Below are positions 42,285 through 51,722 of a stretch of 64,000 nucleotides of DNA, in pieces (the first letter of the stretch is position 1; each line of letters begins with the position of its first letter). The notes beneath the pieces were generated by a model. The model saw nothing but the letters and a program-made list of their open reading frames with translations, was not told where the DNA came from and ran no database searches. The stretch comes from a virus: IMG/VR virus record IMGVR_UViG_3300031787_006401, positions 1-64,000 of that record. One strand, given 5' to 3'. A program made the position numbers and the translations under genes.

Positions 42285-43209
42285 AGTGACAGTGTTCCTT
42301 GCTACAAATTACAGGGTTTAGATTAAACTTTAAATTTTCATTTAAGATATTTCCGTGGTTGTTTCCAACTCCACAACTAGCACTGCTAATTTGTCCAATT
42401 GGATTGATAAACAGTGCATCATCAACCGAACAGCGCCAGCCTGCAAAAAAGTTTTGTCTTGCTGAAATAATCTTATTACTATTTACTGGCTCTACAGAAT
42501 CTGTATAATGTGCTAAACTAATTGCTCGATTTGTTCTGTAAGGTTTGGTTTTACGCATTACAGTTTCAAACTGTGCTTCTCTTAAAAACTTTTCTTTAGC
42601 AGGATCAGAGTATTTCCACGGTCCTGCATTAACACTCATTTCGTCAAATAAAGGTGTCCACTCTAAATTATAGTTCAGCACTTCATTTCTTACACGATTA
42701 CCAAATTCAACAACTTCCCAAAAGCGTTCTTCATGCATTAGCATTTTTGTGCAAAGATAATCTACTTTGTCACACAAAAATGCTGCGTTTTCAATGTACC
42801 TATCAGGTTTAACATATTCAATATGAAAACTTGCAACTATGTCATCAAATAGATGATAGTGTTGTTCCCAATATCTCAAAGGACGACTTAGATTTGTATT
42901 AACTGCAACAGTTAAATTATCACCTAATTCCGCTTTTAAGTATTCTGTTAGAGGAATAAAGTTTTCCCAATGTGTGGGCTCGCCGCCGCTGTAAAATATT
43001 TTAAAATATCTGTAACCTCTGTCTTGATATTGTTGAAAGATATTTCTTACATTACGCTTATAAGAATCTAGATTACCATTGTTACGTGATGTACCACTCC
43101 AATTACCTGGGTTACAATAACTACACTGATAGTTACAAAAATTGTTTACTTGCCAAGTAAGACTCATATACTTGTCTTCGATCGGTGTTATTTTAAATAG
43201 TTCACTCAT
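42247..43209 (-). CDS. Short radical SAM protein (pairs with twitch-type 43202)
   Basis: 320 residues. Cys25, 29 and 32 (CNYQCSYC) followed by NPG, then SGGEPTHW. The C-terminal half has WRCSVDDALFINPIGQI, SASCG, and CSKEHCHCG, a SPASM-like set. It resembles 29772. Overlaps 43202 by 8 bases and 41517 by 38. Confidence 0.85.
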   Translation of the reverse strand: MSELFKITPIEDKYMSLTWQVNNFCNYQCSYCNPGNWSGTSRNNGNLDSYKRNVRNIFQQYQDRGYRYFKIFYSGGEPTHWENFIPLTEYLKAELGDNLTVAVNTNLSRPLRYWEQHYHLFDDIVASFHIEYVKPDRYIENAAFLCDKVDYLCTKMLMHEERFWEVVEFGNRVRNEVLNYNLEWTPLFDEMSVNAGPWKYSDPAKEKFLREAQFETVMRKTKPYRTNRAISLAHYTDSVEPVNSNKIISARQNFFAGWRCSVDDALFINPIGQISSASCGVGNNHGNILNENLKFNLNPVICSKEHCHCGTDIIIPKEKI

Positions 43210-44485
43210 ATTGTTTTAACCATGACATTTCAGGAAATACTGCCCAAAAGTTTTCTTTTCTATATCGATCAAGATTATTATTGTTTTCAATAAACTGCTT
43301 TAACTTTTCTTTATTCTCTGTTCCAGTATTCATAAACTGAACTACACTATCAATCTTTCCAATTACATCTTTAATTATTTCTGGCTTGTTCTTTGCTCGA
43401 TCTTTTATTTTTTCAAATGCCCAAGATTTATAATCAAGATATTTTGCTCTTAATTCGATTTTAACACTTTCCGGAACGTTGTCAATTCTCATAAAGTCTG
43501 GTCCAGTAAGCATATTAAGTCTGCAATTTTCAATATCAACTAATCCACGCTCAACCCAATCCATGTGAAAGTCCGGCCAGTTCCAGGCATTATAAAGACT
43601 GACTGTGGGTGTTAGTTCGAAATGTACGTGAGGTACACGTTCTAACATTTCTTGTCTGTTACGTTCAATTGTATTCCATACTGTTCCGTGTCTAGAATAT
43701 TCTGCTCTATAACCATTACAGTCAAGGCTTGCGCTGACTTGAATGTCTGAAAATTCTTGCCAATAGTCTATAATAGACTTTTGCTTGTATCTAAAATTAC
43801 TAAAGTTAGTTGTATATCTTAGACGAACATCACGCTTGTTATTTTCTAGCCAATAGTCAAGAATTTGATAATGTTCGTCTGTGATAAGTGCTTCTCCGCC
43901 TGCAAAATATACTTCTTCAATGTCAGGCAAATACTTTGTTAAGTCATTCCAAAAGTTATTTTCTTTAGCAATATTAACTACAATCTTGCCATCGTTTTTT
44001 AGCATACGAGCAAGTTCGTGTTCTCCATACAAATCTTTAAATTCTTTGGCATGTTGACTGCTTAGTTCAGGTCCACAACTGCGACACTTCATATTACAGA
44101 TATTTGAAAAACGTATGTCTAAGTATGCCATGCGAAATTCATCAATACTGCCGTCGTCTTTTGTTTTTTCTACCAAGTCAAAGTGTTTTTCACCAAACCA
44201 ATGGTTGTGATTTTTTCTTAGCGTCCAAATATAAGTACTATCTTCGAGTTCATAACAACGGCTACATACATCAAGTTTTTTGCCTTCCAGCATCGCCAAA
44301 CGCAATTCTTTGTATTTTTCGCTGTTCCAAACTTCTTCAATACTGTTGTCTTTTAAGTTTCCAAACGGTTGTGTACTATCGGAAATACAGCAAGGCATTG
44401 CGTTGCCATTTGGCCATACGTGCATGTGAATCCAAGGTAAAATACAAAATGCCCGATTCTTCTTTAATAATTCTTCTTTATCCAT
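43202..44485 (-). CDS. Twitch-domain radical SAM protein
   Basis: 427 residues. FC (Cys14) PWIH, MPCC (32-33), CSRC (74-77), then CNMKCRSC (Cys130, 134, 137) and FAGGEALI, a GGEA variant of the SAM loop. Tandem paralogue of 44478: MDK(E/D) start and identical FSNICNMKCR-xCG. The 8-base overlaps imply coupled translation. Confidence 0.85.
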   Translation of the reverse strand: MDKEELLKKNRAFCILPWIHMHVWPNGNAMPCCISDSTQPFGNLKDNSIEEVWNSEKYKELRLAMLEGKKLDVCSRCYELEDSTYIWTLRKNHNHWFGEKHFDLVEKTKDDGSIDEFRMAYLDIRFSNICNMKCRSCGPELSSQHAKEFKDLYGEHELARMLKNDGKIVVNIAKENNFWNDLTKYLPDIEEVYFAGGEALITDEHYQILDYWLENNKRDVRLRYTTNFSNFRYKQKSIIDYWQEFSDIQVSASLDCNGYRAEYSRHGTVWNTIERNRQEMLERVPHVHFELTPTVSLYNAWNWPDFHMDWVERGLVDIENCRLNMLTGPDFMRIDNVPESVKIELRAKYLDYKSWAFEKIKDRAKNKPEIIKDVIGKIDSVVQFMNTGTENKEKLKQFIENNNNLDRYRKENFWAVFPEMSWLKQYE

Positions 44486-45704
44486 TTAACATTTCACTCA
44501 ATTCTGGAAACACACTTGTAAAACTTTCTCCACGAATTTTATCACGTCTTTGTGTATGATGTGTAAACTGTTCGCGTTCTTTATCCCATTCGTCTGTTTG
44601 ATTTGTAAATCTAATAGCATCTTGAATATGCATTGCTTGATACCAATCTCCAGCAATCATAAAATCATGCAAATCATTTAATTTGTCTGTTCCAAATTGC
44701 TTGATAGATTTTGGTAAAATTGTTGCAGCATAATAAGAAGGAGTTAACGCTCTATAGATGCTAATCATGTCTTTTTTACGCAACAGATCTTTTTCAATAA
44801 GATAGTTATAAAATTGATCGAGTGTTGCATAATTAAAAACACTTAGTACTGTGTTGTACTGATAGTCAATGTAATCTAAGTCTCTAATAGACTTTAAATT
44901 AGATTCTACAACAGCCCAGTCTGTTCCGTGACGTATATATTCAGCACGTTCTCCGTAGTGATCAATACTTGCTGAGATTTCTACACGCTTAAATCTACTC
45001 CAAAGATCAAGTACGTTGTATTTTTTATATTTAAAATTACTCATATTAGTATTGTAACGAAGTGTAATATTTTTGTTTACACCTTTGCGAATCATTTCTT
45101 CAAGAATTATATAATGTTCTTCTGTAATTAGTGGCTCGCCGCCAGCAAAGTATGCTAGATCAATATTTTCAACTTGATTTTTAATTTCTTCTAAAAGTTG
45201 ACCTGTACTATCGGCGTGATTTATAATTCTATAATCTTTGCTAACTGCTTCGTGTTGCTTCATTTCTTGAGCCCATTGGCTGGAAAATTCTGCACCACAA
45301 GTACGACACTTCATGTTACAGATGTTAGAAAATCTTACATCAAAGTATTTCATAGAAAATTGTGGCATACTTCCGTCACTGTTTGTTAAAGTAACTAACT
45401 CATCAAAGTCTTTGCCAAAGTGTTCTATACTATATTTCCTAAAACTAAACGGCGAACTTTCTTCGTGTTTGTAGCAGTATGTACAAATTTTATTATTTTT
45501 GTCAGACAACATATCTAAACGCAATTGCTTCATTCGGTCATTATTAAAAATTTCAGCAAGTGAAGCATCTTTAACGTTAGCAAAAGGATCTGTATAATCA
45601 GAACTACAGCAAGGATAAACATTACCTAGCGGAGTAACATTGAGATGTATCCACGGAAACATGCAAAACGTTTTGCTCTTGTTTAATAAGTAATCTTTAT
45701 CCAT
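44478..45704 (-). CDS. Twitch-domain radical SAM protein
   Basis: 408 residues. FC (Cys14) PWIH, YPCC (32-33), CTYC (74-77), CNMKCRTC (Cys129, 133, 136), FAGGEPLI. Its N-terminal half is clearly a duplicate of 43202. Two copies in a row may make the same modification at different sites; inferred. Confidence 0.85.
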   Translation of the reverse strand: MDKDYLLNKSKTFCMFPWIHLNVTPLGNVYPCCSSDYTDPFANVKDASLAEIFNNDRMKQLRLDMLSDKNNKICTYCYKHEESSPFSFRKYSIEHFGKDFDELVTLTNSDGSMPQFSMKYFDVRFSNICNMKCRTCGAEFSSQWAQEMKQHEAVSKDYRIINHADSTGQLLEEIKNQVENIDLAYFAGGEPLITEEHYIILEEMIRKGVNKNITLRYNTNMSNFKYKKYNVLDLWSRFKRVEISASIDHYGERAEYIRHGTDWAVVESNLKSIRDLDYIDYQYNTVLSVFNYATLDQFYNYLIEKDLLRKKDMISIYRALTPSYYAATILPKSIKQFGTDKLNDLHDFMIAGDWYQAMHIQDAIRFTNQTDEWDKEREQFTHHTQRRDKIRGESFTSVFPELSEMLNG

Positions 45705-47079
45705 TTGCTGCTTGCTTACACAGTTGGAAAAAATCGTTCATTTCAGGAAAAGTAGATTCAAAATCTATGTTACGTCTACGATCTTGTTCTTTAAAGAAAT
45801 TCCAAAAGTCTTTTCTACCTTCGTGTATTTTTTCAGGAGCATATTCTGTGCTACGCATGTAATCAACTACACGTCTAAACTTTTCATATTCAAGTTCACT
45901 AAAATGAACTTTGCTACCTTCTTGAACGTTGTCTTTGATAAACTGTAGATGCTGTTCCATATACTGCATATATCGTTCTTTAGGAAGAATATTGATGTCG
46001 TATTGTAGAGGTTCTTTTAAATAAGGTGTATCAAAATGAATACGCTGCCAACGACTGCTTTCAACATCGTTGTATTTACGACGCCATTCGAGAATTTTTT
46101 CAAGCAGAGTTTGAAACGTAGTTACACTAAAAATATTAAACGTAATCATAAATGTAACTGGAGCAGTTGTATTACGCAAAAAATAATCTAAGTTTCTTTC
46201 AAATACTTCTATGTCAAGGCCATCACGAATGTATTCAGCACGTTCATTCCAAGTGTCAACACTTGTAAATAACTTAAATTGTTTAATCTTATTTTGAGAT
46301 AGCAAACTGTTTACAGCATCAGTAAACTTTTCAAGTTGACGTTCTTTGCCGCCAAGGTTGCTGTTGACGTTTAGTTCGAGATTGGGCTTAGGATCTTGCT
46401 CTAGTAAATCAAATAGTTTGTATGTACTTTTTTGAATTGTTGGTTCGCCGCCAGTAACACGTAAAATGTTCAGAGTTTTACTAACCTCCGGCCACCATTT
46501 CCACCAAGCATGAAGATAAGGATTGTTATCTTCATCATAGACTTTAAACCAGTCAATGTCACAGCGATGATTGTTTACCATATCATACGGACCGTGCTGT
46601 CGTATTTCATTGTGAAAGCGGCTACTGGCCTTAGGATGGCAATATCCACAACGGAAGTTACATTCGTTACCAAATGAAATTTCAATATACTCAGGATTTA
46701 CGTTAAAGTCCCAAGGATTAAATTTAATTTCTTGTAGACGTTGTTCGTTATAGATACTAGCACTGCGTATGTGTCTATCACTTACGTAGTCTTTGCCCAT
46801 ATTTTCAATGTTCCAGCAATATTGACAACCTTTTGGTTGTTTGCCCTCGAGCATTTCTCTACGCTCTTGCTTTTTTTGCTGTGTATTGTGTAATGCACTA
46901 GGATTGGTTAACAATTCATCTACTGAAATTTTGTGAGGGGCAGGATGATAACAACTGTGTGTTTCTCCAGTTTGCAAATAAATTGTTGTATGATGCCATT
47001 TAGCAAAACAAAATGTTGGGCTAAAATGTCGTGTAGTAACGTCGTTTACATTTTTAATGTAATCCTGTGTTTTTGACAT
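45697..47079 (-). CDS. Twitch-domain radical SAM protein
   Basis: 460 residues. N-terminal FC (Cys24) with KWHH instead of PWIH, HSCYH (Cys43) with one Cys only, CQYC (85-88), then CNFRCGYC (Cys140, 144, 147) and VTGGEPTI. The N-terminal cluster set is thus less complete than in its relatives. It follows the GT-like gene 47079 with one-base overlap. Confidence 0.85.
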   Translation of the reverse strand: MSKTQDYIKNVNDVTTRHFSPTFCFAKWHHTTIYLQTGETHSCYHPAPHKISVDELLTNPSALHNTQQKKQERREMLEGKQPKGCQYCWNIENMGKDYVSDRHIRSASIYNEQRLQEIKFNPWDFNVNPEYIEISFGNECNFRCGYCHPKASSRFHNEIRQHGPYDMVNNHRCDIDWFKVYDEDNNPYLHAWWKWWPEVSKTLNILRVTGGEPTIQKSTYKLFDLLEQDPKPNLELNVNSNLGGKERQLEKFTDAVNSLLSQNKIKQFKLFTSVDTWNERAEYIRDGLDIEVFERNLDYFLRNTTAPVTFMITFNIFSVTTFQTLLEKILEWRRKYNDVESSRWQRIHFDTPYLKEPLQYDINILPKERYMQYMEQHLQFIKDNVQEGSKVHFSELEYEKFRRVVDYMRSTEYAPEKIHEGRKDFWNFFKEQDRRRNIDFESTFPEMNDFFQLCKQAANG

Positions 47080-48008
47080 TAATCTTCTCTATCTATGAAC
47101 TGCTGATTAGTAGTTCTTGCTGGGTTTTGATAAACGGTTTTAAAGAATTTACTTTGATCTGCTTCTAGTGGATATGCTGCAATCGGCAAATCTAGAACTG
47201 GAATAAGTACGTCTGCTAAGTCTTCACACTTACGAACAAGATTTTCTTCGTCTACTTTTTTAGTAACAGTGTTTTCCCAATACTCATTTAGCCAATCAAA
47301 GTCACGAACATTTACATAATCCCAGTCAGTAAGCATGGTTTTATAAAGGCCTTCTCTAGCACCGTATATGCCCCACATACCGTTCTCAACATCTGCGCCA
47401 ACCATGAGCCAAATATAAAGTCTGTGTAGATTTTTCCAATGATTCTTTTTAAATGCTTCTACAGTCGGCTTGACACCACGGTCCAGTGCCATTTTAACAC
47501 CTTCTCTAAATCCTGCACGCCATGCTTGTTGCGGTGTAGCGTTGTTGTAGATTTCACTATAACAACTGTTCATTTGGATATATTCAAGATCCCAGCAAAA
47601 ATCTACCTGTGCATGTGGATTGTTAGGATCTGCGTTTTCGTGTGTACGCATGTTCAAAACATATTCTTTTGGCCAACATTTTAGGCCGCCATTGCCATAC
47701 ATTAATCCATTAATTGTATTACGGGCAGTCCAACTAATAACACACTTTTCTAGATCTCTGTTTTCGTCAAAATCAAATTCTTTTGTAAGAAATTCTTGGC
47801 TGATAACATTATCGCCGTCGACTGTGATGAATCTGTCAGTTTCGCTTAGTCTAGCACAGGCTTTGTGTGCAGCATCACTGCCTTTGACACCATGTACACG
47901 TTTTGCCCATGGAATTTTTTTACACAAGTCTGCATAATTTTTTTCAGCGTTTGGCTCGTCATATGACAAATAAATTATATCATAGTCAAGCACTCTAAAT
48001 TTACCCAT
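47079..48008 (-). CDS. Glycosyltransferase-like protein, DGD motif
   Basis: 309 residues. YDIIYLSYDEPNAE, AKRVHGVKG, then VDGD (Asp64-Gly-Asp66), the GT-A-type DxD. Homologous to the C-terminal third of the protein at 1405. WGIYGAREG and FDWLNEYW near the end are also shared. It is located between a structural-type unknown and a radical SAM gene. Donor and acceptor unknown. Confidence 0.6.
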   Translation of the reverse strand: MGKFRVLDYDIIYLSYDEPNAEKNYADLCKKIPWAKRVHGVKGSDAAHKACARLSETDRFITVDGDNVISQEFLTKEFDFDENRDLEKCVISWTARNTINGLMYGNGGLKCWPKEYVLNMRTHENADPNNPHAQVDFCWDLEYIQMNSCYSEIYNNATPQQAWRAGFREGVKMALDRGVKPTVEAFKKNHWKNLHRLYIWLMVGADVENGMWGIYGAREGLYKTMLTDWDYVNVRDFDWLNEYWENTVTKKVDEENLVRKCEDLADVLIPVLDLPIAAYPLEADQSKFFKTVYQNPARTTNQQFIDRED

Positions 48009-48585
48009 TTAATACCTCATGCGAATATGTTTCTAGACGTTTTATAGTATATACACTTAATGCGTTTGGGTCAAGTTCTATTTGGTTTTCAAAGTCAATA
48101 TGTAAATCTTGTTCAATTAGTGAATTCAATTCTATAGTTAAAAACTTTTCCAGTTGATGTGGGTCGTTGTATCGTGTAAAACTAAAGTTAAGAGATTTTG
48201 TAAAAATCATCTTTTTAGATTTAAAATTATCTCTAATGATTTCATCTAACACAATTGTCCATTTTTTATTAGGGATGTCTTGTATGATTTTGATATCAGT
48301 TCTTGCACTACTATTAGGAATTTTATATATTTGATTGTTTACATCAAACGTAAAATCTTCTTCGTTAAGTTTATGTTTTAATACATAACTTTTAGAAACA
48401 GTATCAAACGCTACATAATAATGAAAAAAGTGTTCTTTACCAGTAATTAAATTTGCAATGTCTGCAAATTCAACTTCGACATAGTTACCTGGCTCAGTAT
48501 TAACATTTGATACCGCAGTTAAATTACCATCTTCGTCGAAGTAGACATATCGTTTAGTTGAAACATAAAGAATACTTTCAAACAT
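48001..48585 (-). CDS. Hypothetical protein, 194 aa
   Basis: Not recognised. The sequence alternates beta-like strands (KRYVYFDEDGNLTAVSN at the start, KWTIVLDEIIRD in the middle) without Cys clusters or membrane segments, more like a small structural or sugar-binding protein than an enzyme. It overlaps both GT-like neighbours by 8 bases. Confidence 0.7.
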   Translation of the reverse strand: MFESILYVSTKRYVYFDEDGNLTAVSNVNTEPGNYVEVEFADIANLITGKEHFFHYYVAFDTVSKSYVLKHKLNEEDFTFDVNNQIYKIPNSSARTDIKIIQDIPNKKWTIVLDEIIRDNFKSKKMIFTKSLNFSFTRYNDPHQLEKFLTIELNSLIEQDLHIDFENQIELDPNALSVYTIKRLETYSHEVLNG

Positions 48586-49417
48586 TTAAATATCTTTCAT
48601 AAATTTTTATAACATCATCTGTAACAAAATCTTTTTCTGTATAATGAAATATTCCGTTTTGCTTGTAATTTCCAATTTTTAGATCAAGATCATTATCTAA
48701 GTATACACCTACTTTGTCTTGCCACCGTTCACTGGTTAAGATTTTCCAATCTTGTGTATGGATCTTCATATGAGTAAAATGCGGATATGTTGCTTTGCTT
48801 GTAACACGCTCCTCACAGTCTAGTATCTTAGTTACAATTGCAGCACTAATATCTACACTGGCAAATTTTTGAAAATACTTTCCACCTGCATATTGTCCAT
48901 AAAACAGTTCCCAGTTGTTCATCACTAACTCAAGCCATTTATAAAAGTTGTGTGCTTCGTCGCTTTTTTCAAAGTAATGAAATCCACTGTATAGATTGGG
49001 CAGTTGATGATTTCTAAATGCTTTACGATAATAGATGCTAGTTAAAGGAGTTCCTCTATAGGTTTTTACGTTAGTAGTAAAAAATATCTTATAGTTTTTT
49101 AGAAAATTCCACCAATGCTCGACATTTTCAAGTACTAACATATCAGTATCTATCACAATTGTACGGTCATACGGTGTAGCATGATAAATTTTCCACCGAT
49201 TTTCTACTTTCCATTCTGATGACTGTGCAGAATCTTCCCAAGGAATACTAACAATATCATCGAACACTGCTGAATGTTTTTTGTCAAGTGTGTCGTTGGT
49301 AATAAGACAAATTTTACTGTCAGGATTGGTAGCACGAATACTTAATGCACACAAGTATGCTTGTTTTACATAGTTGTGTGTGCTGTTCTGTGCAAGCATT
49401 GTAAAATTAACTGTCAT
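48578..49417 (-). CDS. GT8-like glycosyltransferase
   Basis: 279 residues. AYLCALSIRATNPDSKICLITND is the start of a GT-A fold; TPYDRTIVIDTDMLV gives Asp90-Thr-Asp92 as DxD. Later LYSGFHYFEKSD matches the N/S-G-F/V-x-x-F segment. Family members use NDP-sugars. Paralogue of 49407 (same ALS-x-R..., same TPY...DTD order). Confidence 0.65.
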   Translation of the reverse strand: MTVNFTMLAQNSTHNYVKQAYLCALSIRATNPDSKICLITNDTLDKKHSAVFDDIVSIPWEDSAQSSEWKVENRWKIYHATPYDRTIVIDTDMLVLENVEHWWNFLKNYKIFFTTNVKTYRGTPLTSIYYRKAFRNHQLPNLYSGFHYFEKSDEAHNFYKWLELVMNNWELFYGQYAGGKYFQKFASVDISAAIVTKILDCEERVTSKATYPHFTHMKIHTQDWKILTSERWQDKVGVYLDNDLDLKIGNYKQNGIFHYTEKDFVTDDVIKIYERYLNV

Positions 49418-50255
49418 TGTCTATTACTCTACCAAGACTAAACTTATTCATAACATGAACGTTGCTGTTTTTTATTTTTGTAGGAAAGTATTTTCCTGCT
49501 TCGTTTTCTTTTTCTAATAAAATTAAAAAATTTTCATTGTTGATTTCAACTAACAAGTCTCTGTCAATTGAATAATACATTGTACCCGGCATTGGTTTAG
49601 CAAAGTCACCTGCTTGAAATCCGTTCATCATATGAATTGCTATACTAAAAGCATGATCATTTCTAAAAACACTTGTGCGTATTTGATAAAGATTTCGATA
49701 ATGTAACCAATTTTCTTGTATGTGTTTTATTAAGTTAAAAAAAACTTTATTAGTTTCTGTTTTTCTAAAAAAAACTGCTGTTGCCCAGTAAAAATTTGGA
49801 CCAACTTCGCTGATAGAGTTAAATTCTGATACATCTCTCCATCCGGCTAAATCAAACGCATCTTGATAAATTAAAAAGTCATGTGCTTGTGTAAAACAAT
49901 TAGACAATAAATTATTTGCAATTATAAAATCTGTATCAAGTAGGAGTGTTTCGTTGTAAGGAGTTAAATCAAATACACTGCTTCTACTTGTATTTTTAAA
50001 TTCAAGATTTTTTCTAGTCCAAGATCCGTCGTAGTATTTTTTATATGTATATGAAGATTCTTTTTCTAGTTCAATAACTTTATCAAACACAGACATTGAA
50101 TCTGTGTATCTTTCATTAAGATATTGTACATTGTCTGTTATAATACTAACCGGTAAGTTTAAGTAATTTTTAATACGCTTTGCCGAAAATACTGCTTGTT
50201 TTACATAATCAACTTCGCTGTTATTTCTTGCGATAAGCAAAACACCTTTGCTCAT
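49407..50255 (-). CDS. GT8-like glycosyltransferase
   Basis: 282 residues. YVKQAVFSAKRIKNYLNLPVSIITD, then LTPYNETLLLDTDFI with Asp107-Thr-Asp109. A FWATAVFFRKT segment follows. Paralogue of 48578, overlapping it by 11 bases. Probably sequential sugar transfer by the pair; inferred. Confidence 0.6.
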   Translation of the reverse strand: MSKGVLLIARNNSEVDYVKQAVFSAKRIKNYLNLPVSIITDNVQYLNERYTDSMSVFDKVIELEKESSYTYKKYYDGSWTRKNLEFKNTSRSSVFDLTPYNETLLLDTDFIIANNLLSNCFTQAHDFLIYQDAFDLAGWRDVSEFNSISEVGPNFYWATAVFFRKTETNKVFFNLIKHIQENWLHYRNLYQIRTSVFRNDHAFSIAIHMMNGFQAGDFAKPMPGTMYYSIDRDLLVEINNENFLILLEKENEAGKYFPTKIKNSNVHVMNKFSLGRVIDNDS

Positions 50256-50599
50256 AAATCGATTATACCTTCAACTGTTCTGTTGCTTTTTAATTTGTTG
50301 TATTCAATTAAATATTTGTTGGTTGCTGCAAAGTAAACACCAACGATACTTTTGGTAAATTCAAACAACTCTTCAATTTCTACTGGTATTCCGTTATCAT
50401 CAACTAGGATTGTTTCAGTTTGCTTTAAAGCAATAAGTGCTTGACAGAAACTAACTAACTCTTGTTTTACTGTAAACTGGCCACCGTTGAAATAATATAC
50501 AATATCATTTTGATATTGTTCTTTTAAAACACGTTTTTGATTGTTTAGTGTGATCATATAATTACTAAAATCAAGTGCTTGTTTTAGTTTTTCGTCCAT
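50252..50599 (-). CDS. Small conserved-looking hypothetical, 115 aa
   Basis: Mostly helical protein (MDEKLKQALDFSNYMITLNN at the start) with a YYFNGGQF turn. No enzyme motif. AGGAG lies 8 bases before the ATG, behind a strong sigma-70-like promoter, so it heads the 50599-41517 operon. 4-base overlap with 49407. Confidence 0.75.
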   Translation of the reverse strand: MDEKLKQALDFSNYMITLNNQKRVLKEQYQNDIVYYFNGGQFTVKQELVSFCQALIALKQTETILVDDNGIPVEIEELFEFTKSIVGVYFAATNKYLIEYNKLKSNRTVEGIIDL

Positions 50600-50611
50600 A
50601 GATTACTCCTA

Positions 50612-50630
50612 TCGTATTGATATAATACGA
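50612..50630. repeat. Inverted repeat over the -10 region
   Basis: TCGTATT (50612-50618) and AATACGA (50624-50630) are exact reverse complements around a 5-base loop. It covers the -10 element and the predicted start site, so it could be an operator; as RNA it would be a weak hairpin. Confidence 0.5.
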
Positions 50631-50650
50631 CATTTTTTAATATTTGTCAA
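50622..50650 (-). promoter_or_regulatory. Strong sigma-70-like promoter with 17-bp spacer
   Basis: Minus strand TTGACA (50645-50650, perfect) and TATTAT (50622-50627, 5 of 6) are 17 bases apart. Transcription would start near 50615, about 16 bases before the ATG at 50599. It should be read by unmodified host polymerase, i.e. early. No late box is seen here. Confidence 0.6.
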
Positions 50651-50656
50651 ATAATT

Positions 50657-51685
50657 TTAAGCAGGAGGAGTTAAATTGTCACTGGTAAGTGCAATTGCTG
50701 TTGCTAGTGTCGGGGCTGCCAAACTAACTGCGGTATACGATGCTGAGTTATATATAAACGAACTGTTTGGTCTACCAGTGTTAACTGTGCTAGTTGTTGT
50801 ACCAGTTACTGGTTCGTCAATTGGAGTTCCACCAACTGGACTTCCTGCATTAGTACCAGTATCACCGTCATTGAATTCAATTCTAAATCTCAATGTTGAT
50901 CCAGAAAGTAACCCAGATATAGTATAATCGTTGTCTGCATATACTCCAGATCCTGCTTTAATAAACAACTGTCTGTAACTAGATGTTAAACTGCTAAAAC
51001 CGCTGCCTCCAGAACCAGCCGGAGTTGGGGTACCAGATGATGCTGTTATTCTAAATTTATTAAATGTAATAGTACCCATTGCACTTAGCAAACCTTGCCA
51101 GTCTGTGTCTTTTGATCCACTGCCGCCAGTTAGACTAGCAGTAAAACGTATTTCACCACCTGCATTAAAATAAAAATTCATTGCGTTAACAGTAGGAAAT
51201 GTTACAGTTACTACATGATAAATGCTTTCAACCTGGCCTGTGCCGCCCCACTGAGTACTTCGTGAACTGTTAAGCGGTGTTCCTGGGCTAAAACTAGTTA
51301 TTGAAAACCCAGTTACACTAGGATCAAAGTTACTCACAGTGTTTATTAACGACTCGTAATCATTAATACCTTGTATTGTACCGTCAGCCGGTGTTGCTTT
51401 TGCACCTGTAGTTTGGTTAAAAGTTTGAGACTGATTTGCACCAACAGTTTGTCCTGTTGGCGGTACTGCAACAGTGGTGCTTACACTACCAACTTGATGC
51501 ACATACGTTCCTTGTGCATCGAGAAATAGATCTAGCATCTGTTCAGAGGTAACCGAGTCAACTGTGGCTGCAACTGTTGTAGACCTCATGGTCTGTCCAT
51601 ATTGTGTTGCATAGATACTGGACAAAGTACTTCTGATTGAATTATAAGAACTAGCTGTTAAAGAGGATCCGGTTGATACAGGCAT
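50657..51685 (-). CDS. Phage structural protein (paralogue of 51723)
   Basis: 342 residues, rich in Ser/Thr/Gly. The order SSYNSIRSTLS, a Y-G-Q segment, FNAGGEIRF, TDWQGLLSAMGTI and DEPVTG is repeated in 51723, so both are duplicates. Low-complexity beta-rich makeup with no enzyme motif fits a virion or fibre-associated protein. AGGAG precedes the ATG. Confidence 0.65.
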   Translation of the reverse strand: MPVSTGSSLTASSYNSIRSTLSSIYATQYGQTMRSTTVAATVDSVTSEQMLDLFLDAQGTYVHQVGSVSTTVAVPPTGQTVGANQSQTFNQTTGAKATPADGTIQGINDYESLINTVSNFDPSVTGFSITSFSPGTPLNSSRSTQWGGTGQVESIYHVVTVTFPTVNAMNFYFNAGGEIRFTASLTGGSGSKDTDWQGLLSAMGTITFNKFRITASSGTPTPAGSGGSGFSSLTSSYRQLFIKAGSGVYADNDYTISGLLSGSTLRFRIEFNDGDTGTNAGSPVGGTPIDEPVTGTTTSTVNTGRPNSSFIYNSASYTAVSLAAPTLATAIALTSDNLTPPA

Positions 51686-51700
51686 TAGTTTTTCTCCTAG

Positions 51701-51708
51701 TACTTATA
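51701..51708 (-). promoter_or_regulatory. Late-promoter-like box TATAAGTA
   Basis: One base from TATAAATA; AGGAG lies between it and the ATG at 51685. Confidence 0.4.
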
Positions 51709-51722
51709 TATAGTTTCTGTCA

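Noticed and set aside
50612-50630. Rho-independent terminator
   Set aside because: The AT-rich 7-bp stem is weak, is followed by T-rich DNA only on the plus strand where no gene ends, and overlaps a good promoter.
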